Assembly (NCBI GenBank): GCA_018466975.1
Contig: CM031561.1
Span: forward strand, 1,426,001-1,490,000
Length of the DNA: 64,000 bases
Origin: Sparassis latifolia
Taxonomy: Eukaryota; Basidiomycota; Agaricomycetes; Polyporales; Sparassidaceae
Reading direction: 5' to 3'
The position numbers and the translations under genes are program-made. A model generated the notes under the pieces. That model was not told the DNA's origin and did not search any database. It saw only the letters and a program-made list of their open reading frames with translations. Shown here one piece after another: positions 58,827 through 64,000 of the stretch. Position 1 is the first letter of the stretch; each line of letters opens with the position of its first letter.

Positions 58827-59573
58827 AACCGATCGTCAACAACTGGAGATAATCTGCGACACTTGGAGACATACGCAAAAGGCACCGTGAATACGCCCAA
58901 GGCGTCAACTTGAGACCGTAGGCGCATTGCAGCGTGGTAAGGAGGATGTGTAATGCGACTTTGTCGGACACCACAGTGTGCTGGGCATGAAATCGCTTGC
59001 GATGATGTAGGACTTGAAGAAGCTGTTGACATGATCACTCGGGCAGACGGTGGCTTGTTGTGCAGGAACCCCGACAAAAGCACTGTAACACTTGTCTAAG
59101 ACCGATGTTTGCCTCGGGCATGTTGCGGCAGCCGCGTCGCCGGCATGACGTCCTCTAGCCAGAGGGGAAGGTAAATCTTCCGGTGTCGGATCTCTGATAA
59201 GCACAAGCGTTCTGTCCTGCCCAGTGCGCACTATGTTTCATACGCTAGCGTGTCTGGGAGTCTTGCCTCGGAACGTAGTTGTGCTATAATTGAGATGAGA
59301 ATCACATGCGAGGCAGATTAGGATTGCGTCGCTGTAAAATTTCGACCGATATACAGTGCTGGGCTTTCATCCATTTGGCTTCGACCCCACGCCGTTCTTC
59401 CTCGCCTGCTCAACAATTGGGTGAAAGCTCATCGACCAAAGTGCACGGTATACGCACGAATTGATATTATTTATAGTGATTTTGATATACATATTTTTTG
59501 GACGTGCGTATGGGCCGCGTGAACACACTACTGACGGGTATACGTAGCTTAGATATGGGAGTTGAGGATAATT

Positions 59574-59591
59574 TTCGTGAACGTTCACGAA
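59574..59591. promoter_or_regulatory. perfect four-unit heat-shock element
   Basis: The 18-bp sequence TTCGTGAACGTTCACGAA is a perfect palindrome and reads TTC-nn-GAA-nn-TTC-nn-GAA, four correctly spaced alternating units of the HSF1 consensus. It ends 96 bp upstream of the Tex1 start codon, a typical distance for a functional HSE. Confidence 0.75.
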
Positions 59592-59687
59592 CTTAGTTAC
59601 CAAAAACGGTGGAGTGTGATCGAGATCTTGAGCCTCATCAAGGCATCTGGTAAGTACTCTGACCCCTCTACCTCCTAAGTACTATCA

Positions 59688-61167
59688 TGTCAAACCAGCC
59701 CACAAACGGAAAAGACGACGATGAAATCCCCCCACCGCAGCGTCCGCCGTCCCCGCCTCCGCACACGACGTTCGCTGCCAGAGGCATCCATGTACGACTC
59801 CCCGCGACCAGAATGAATCTCGAGACGAGTCAGTGACCTATATCATTTGTTCGCGGACAGGCTCCAACATTCTCTGCGTTCAGGCCACGGGACATCCGCA
59901 TACCGTCCCCGCAGTCGATGAACCACATCGCGTGGAGCTGCGACGGAAAGAGGCTGGGTGCAGTCGGTATTGATAAAGTTGTCAGGGTGTGGTGGCCTGA
60001 AAAAAGCGTGAGTTCTCTAGCTGAGATACATTGAGCGTGTGTAACGGATGTTGTACAGATGGAGTTACGATCGGCTACTATCTTCTCTGGTGGCCATTCG
60101 GACGATGTGGACTATATGTCGTGGAATCCCACACATCCGGAGCTATTCTGTACGTCAAGTCAAAGGGACCGCAGAATCGTCTTTTGGGATGCGCGGCGTG
60201 AGTCTGCAACCTTATGTTTCTGATACCTGGGCCAATGTTTACTTGTGTCCAATGCAGAGAGCCGATATATACAACAGTGCCAATTGAAAGTGTCACCTGT
60301 CCAGACAAACTATTCGCCTGATGGCCGAACCATCCTGTACACAAGTGCAGGGAAGCAAATGTTTGTGCTGGCCTATGGCAAAGAGGAGACGAAACGAAAG
60401 AGCAGTGGCATTTGTCTGACAAAGATCCAGTACGTTCCAAGTACTTCCCGGCGGCTTTACCTAACTATGGAAATGAACAGATAATGGCCTCGACTGCTAC
60501 GTTCAACCACGTTGGCGATGGTATCATCCTCACTCACCAGACGGAGCATACCATTCGGATCTTGGAATACCCATCGCTATCACCAATACACAGTACACCG
60601 GCACACGTTGGGGGCTGCTTGGCTGCTGCGCTCGATCCGCGAGGCAGGTGCGTCTCGTCTTGCCAATTTTTCTTCAGCAAACACGGATAGAAGTCTCATG
60701 CTTGATGCAGATACCTCGCGTCTGGCGGCAACGATTCAATTGTGAACCTGTTCGACCTCTCCGAATGGATATGCACGCGTACGATCACCGTTTGCGAGTA
60801 CGTCGTCAGCTGGCAGTCAATTACTCCTTCTGGACTGACCTCGGCATTCAACGTATTGCAGCCATGCGATAACCGCACTCAGCTTTTCTTATGACGGCGA
60901 ATTTATCGCAATCGCCAATACAGGATCGTACATCGACATCGTAAGCCATTCAATCCTTCGTGGATTTGGTCCCTGATTTTTACCGTTTTCTCTCAGTGCG
61001 CGACAGAGACAGGCATTCCTCTGCACCGTGTCCCGGCGCTCGGGGCTTCGCCAACTGTGCAATGGCATCCTTCGAAATACGTGATCGCGTACTGCGGGCA
61101 GACCAAAATCAGGGAAGGTGGCCCTCCACCTTCAGCTTGGATCAGCTTGTTTGGCCCCGGCATGTAA
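59688..61167 (+). CDS. THO complex subunit Tex1/THOC3 (WD40), with an apparent 1-nt frame break
   Basis: WD40-repeat propeller of the THO/TREX complex, which couples transcription to mRNA export. Blade motifs are visible: MNHIAWSCDGKRLGAVGIDKVVRVWW, GHSDDVDYMSWNPTHPELFCTSSQRDRRIVFWDAR, TFNHVGDGIILTHQTEHTIRILEYP, RYLASGGNDSIVNLFDL and HAITALSFSYDGEFIAIANTGSYIDI. The C-terminal signature is HPSKYVIAYCGQTKIREGGPPPSAWISLFGPGM. Exons: 59688-59792, 59861-60007, 60059-60197, 60258-60647, 60711-60797, 60862-60940 and 60997-61167. They total 1118 nt, one base short. The break lies between 60372 and 60400 inside exon 4, where YGKEET must continue as KEQWHLSDKDP in another phase. No intron with legal borders solves it. 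A sequencing error in an A run or a real mutation would explain it. Confidence 0.9.
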
Positions 61168-61735
61168 TGTGGGATTTGAGGTGTACAGTTTTACTTGTCG
61201 TATATATTCTTGACGACCTGAGCGGGTCGTGCAAAGACATAAGCTCGGTATTCATTCAAAGCGTAACGTAAGAGCGTCCCCTTGCGCTCAACAAAATGCA
61301 GCATTATTACTACCGCTATCGGGAAAGTGTCTGTCTAATCAAAGACCGTTACAGCGTAAATGGTACTATCGTTAGGATGCAAAAAAGTACTGACCATGCA
61401 GGTGCACTGGCAAGGAGACCAGCTCGAGTGCAGAAGGGAACACGTTCTGGTTAATACAAACAGGAGAGCAATTGGACGACAAATTGGGAGAACATACTGT
61501 AGCATCAACGGGAAAGCGTGTAATAACACAGAGACGAGGAGCAAGAGACGATGCGAGACGTGAGAGAGAAGGAGAAGGGGCATACTGGCATAGATGACAG
61601 AGCGTACTGGGGAGTGTCAGATCATGAAAACAAATACTGTGTGCAACAAGAAACAGCAGAACAAAACAACTCAAAACATAAAGGTATCAAACACGAAGCA
61701 GAAACTCAGCGTATGTCGGGTGTGGTATTTTTTAA
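61168..61735. other. convergent 3' region between Tex1 and the right-edge gene
   Basis: A 568-bp stretch between two converging genes. It presumably holds both 3' UTRs. No feature is supported. Confidence 0.5.
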
Positions 61736-63984
61736 TCAGCGGAACGTGAATGTAGTCCCCGCATGATGGCTCTCGTGGGTGGAGGGCGGCCGGACAACCA
61801 CGTCTGGCAGCACCTCGTCCTTCCTGAGGAGCGCGCGCGCTTTGGTGGTATCATTCCGCACGAGTTTGAGAGGCTTCAAGCCCTTCTTCGCGGTGGCGTA
61901 CGGGTTGGCATTCTCGTCTGTTTTCTTTTGTTTCTTCTTGGCGGCCAAGGCACGAGTCCCGATGGACGCGTCACGATTCACATCCCGGTCCTGCAGGAGT
62001 GAAAGTGGGCGCAGGCCCGACGGGGAGCCCGGGACGCCCGCAGCGGACGACTGTGCCGACTTCTTGGCTTTCGACTTGGGAACAAGCGGCCGGACGGCGC
62101 GGGTCGACCACTCCGAGAATGATTTCGGCGAGATTGATGACTGCTTGGGAGACGGTGCAGCGTTCTCATCTGACCTGATGTAGACAATGCTTGAACGACG
62201 CGTGTTCGTGTTCATGTCTTCCGGCAGTTTGGGCACGGGCGGGGCGTTTTGGGAGGATGGCCGAGAGTGGGCTTTGTGGGTCTCGTACGGAGTGCTCTCC
62301 GCTTGCGGGCCGACGTTGTCAAATTCGAAGAGCGTGGCGTCAGAGTTGGCAGAGTGGGGCATCCGCAGCTCTTGGTCCAGCGCGGTGATGAGGATGGCAA
62401 GGGAGTTGCGCGCTGTGTTGACACCGCTTGGCACGTCAGCCGAATGGGGCGGGGTCGCACCGATGGCATGGGTGGAAGTTGCGCGAGTAAGGTGTGCACC
62501 GGGAGTGCTAGGGCGCAGGTGTTCGTCTTCTTCCATCACTACATTGAGGGGAGCTGGTGTTATGACTTCGTTGCCTAGGACAGTTTTCCTCCTATTGATG
62601 TCATTGGTGCTGAGCGAAAAGTACTGTCCCACTCCGCCCTCCAGTGCTTGATTGAGATCGTTCCGCCACGTTGTCAGAGCATGAATGCCATCTTTGCCGA
62701 GGCTGAGGCTAGAGTATCCGCTCGGTCAGCTATTGTCACACACAGAGACGAGCGCGAGACGTACCTAGGTAAGCTGAAGTGATGCCGCTTGTGCGTCGAC
62801 ATCTTCTGCTCCCTCGGAGCAGCCATGCGCAGAGGAGGCGTCGAGTGTAACTCGGGTGACGAGAAGTCAGACGAGAGGCCACCCAATTCCTGCGGCACTG
62901 TCCTAGTGCCCTTCGTATTACCCCTCTTCGCACTCGTGCCAAGCGTCGACATGGGGGAAGTCCATCCCTCGCGGATCTTCATATCCGCGCCGATCTTGAG
63001 GCCAGGAACAAGCAGCGGTAACAGGTGCGCCGACAGCGCGTCGATCTCCCCAACAGAGTCGTTGGCGACCGCGCCGAACGAGAACCCGGTCGACGCGGAC
63101 GACTGCGACTGCGACTTACGATGCTGCGCGAGGCGCGCCTTGCGCTCCCGCACGGAAGGGGGCGTCGGCGGGAGCGGGGATGCGGGCGGTGGGCTCATGG
63201 AGAAGTTTCCGCCATTGACCGAGGACACGGAGCGAGCGCGGAGGTGCGAGTGTCGCCGCGTGCTCTCATCCTGGGCAGCCTGCACACCGCTGACGCTAAC
63301 AGACAAACCGGTGGCCTCATTGTCCAGGGCCGCCTGGCGATCGGGCGAGGGTGGGACGACCATTGTAGTAGCAAGCGCAGAGTAGTGCCGCTGCGCGATC
63401 ATGATCTGCGTAGCGAAGGCGACCGAGTCAGACGCGCCGGAGTAATACGATGATGCCTTCGAATCCTTGCGCGTGCGCTTCTGCCCGAGCTCTGCACTGT
63501 TCTGTGACTGTGGCGTCTCGGGCAAGCGCACACCGCTGTCCTCGGTCTGCATTGGCAGTGGCGGGGTAAGCTCTGCCTCCTGCACGTCCTCACCCGGCGG
63601 AAGCACGGACAGCTTGGGCTTGGGGTGCAGAAGGCCGATCGCGCGACCCAGCTTGCTCTTGCCGTCGACGGCGTCGCCGTTGCTCAACCAGACATCGCCG
63701 CTGCGTCGGCCCTCAACGACCGTGATGCTCCCGCTGCGCTTGTACTCATGCGAGAACCGGATGGGAGGGAGGCTGTACGGAGAGGGAGTACGCATGACCA
63801 TGGGGGGCGGCTCGTCATAGGTTTCGAAGAGTCCTGTCGGGATAGGGAGAGGCGAGCGGAAAAGAATGTTGAGCGCAAGGAGAGGAGAGGACAACGTAAC
63901 CGAGAGGATGAGTAGAACGGACATCACAGGAGAGGCAACAGGGTGGCTAGCTGACACTGTTGCGAGGTACGGGAGACCCAAAGT
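61736..63984 (-). CDS. unrecognised membrane protein with long disordered tail, 5' end outside window
   Basis: I do not recognise a named family. The retained part begins in hydrophobic sequence (LGLPYLATVSASHPVASPVMSVLLILSVTLSSPLLALNILF), probably one or two membrane segments with more upstream. It continues into a long Ser/Pro-rich cytosolic-type region, an ordered-looking stretch near SLSLGKDGIHALTTWRNDLNQALEGGVGQYFSLSTNDINRRKT, and a basic tail. Exons on the minus strand: an exon from an acceptor at about 63985 down to 62765, then 62708-61736 (2193 nt, in frame). An in-frame stop lies just upstream of the acceptor and no ATG precedes the hydrophobic part, so earlier exons must lie beyond position 64000. 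Confidence 0.75.
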
Positions 63985-64000
63985 CTAAGATACATCCAAT

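Larger units (their letters stand above)
58731..59687. other. divergent intergenic region between SDR and Tex1 genes
   Basis: A 957-bp stretch holding both promoters. Apart from the TATA-like box and the heat-shock element listed separately, I see no gene or repeat. The minus-strand frames here have no family signature. Confidence 0.5.

Noticed and set aside
58905..59231. 108-codon minus-strand frame between SDR and TEX1
   Set aside because: Cys/Ser/Thr-rich without a signal peptide or domain; probably chance.

Overview
The window is nuclear DNA of a filamentous basidiomycete, most likely an Agaricomycete (inferred from gene content and gene structure, not from a database search). Genes are dense and on both strands. 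They are broken by about 125 short introns, mostly 50-60 nt, with GTRNGT-type donors and a TGAC-like branch site. Products include ERMES Mdm34, Orm, Uds1, a CASC3/Barentsz-like protein, a virilizer homologue and a fungal-type cytosolic Mtd1. For nearly every gene below I rebuilt the exon chain by hand and checked that the summed exon lengths are divisible by three.

Layout, left to right: 3' part of a 14-3-3 gene (+); tRNA-Arg(TCT) with a 14-nt intron (+); KDM5/Lid2 histone demethylase (+); CorA/Alr-type Mg2+ transporter (-); GPI inositol-deacylase Bst1 (+); Uds1 coiled-coil protein (+); STIMATE/TMEM110-like membrane protein (+); PP1 inhibitor-2 (+); methylenetetrahydrofolate dehydrogenase Mtd1 (+); Orm/ORMDL (-); a 190-bp MITE-like inverted-repeat element; virilizer-like m6A-complex protein (+); Mdm34 (-); Sec18/NSF (-); B-box plus UPF0652/DUF2009 protein (+); eIF3m (-); dynein light intermediate chain (-); Tip41 (+); Rrs1 (+); TFIIB (-); an unrecognised disordered protein (+); Tls1/C9orf78-like protein (+); a secreted S53 sedolisin protease (-); a Btz-domain protein (-); a short-chain dehydrogenase (-); the THO subunit Tex1/THOC3 (+); and a 5'-truncated unknown membrane protein (-) at the right edge.

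This is mostly a conserved housekeeping region: chromatin, transcription and mRNA export, translation, membrane and lipid homeostasis, trafficking and TOR/phosphatase signalling. The accessory-looking genes are the sedolisin, the dehydrogenase and two or three proteins with no recognised family. I found no gene cluster, CRISPR array, phage or novel multi-gene system.

The notable signals are structural. Seven introns need GC-AG splicing, far above the roughly 1% usual in eukaryotes. Nine introns are stop-free multiples of three and read straight through. Exons of 10, 18, 28 and 30 nt occur. Single-base frame breaks sit in two otherwise intact core genes, SEC18 and TEX1. A perfect four-unit heat-shock element lies just upstream of TEX1. 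An intergenic MITE sits between Orm and the virilizer gene.
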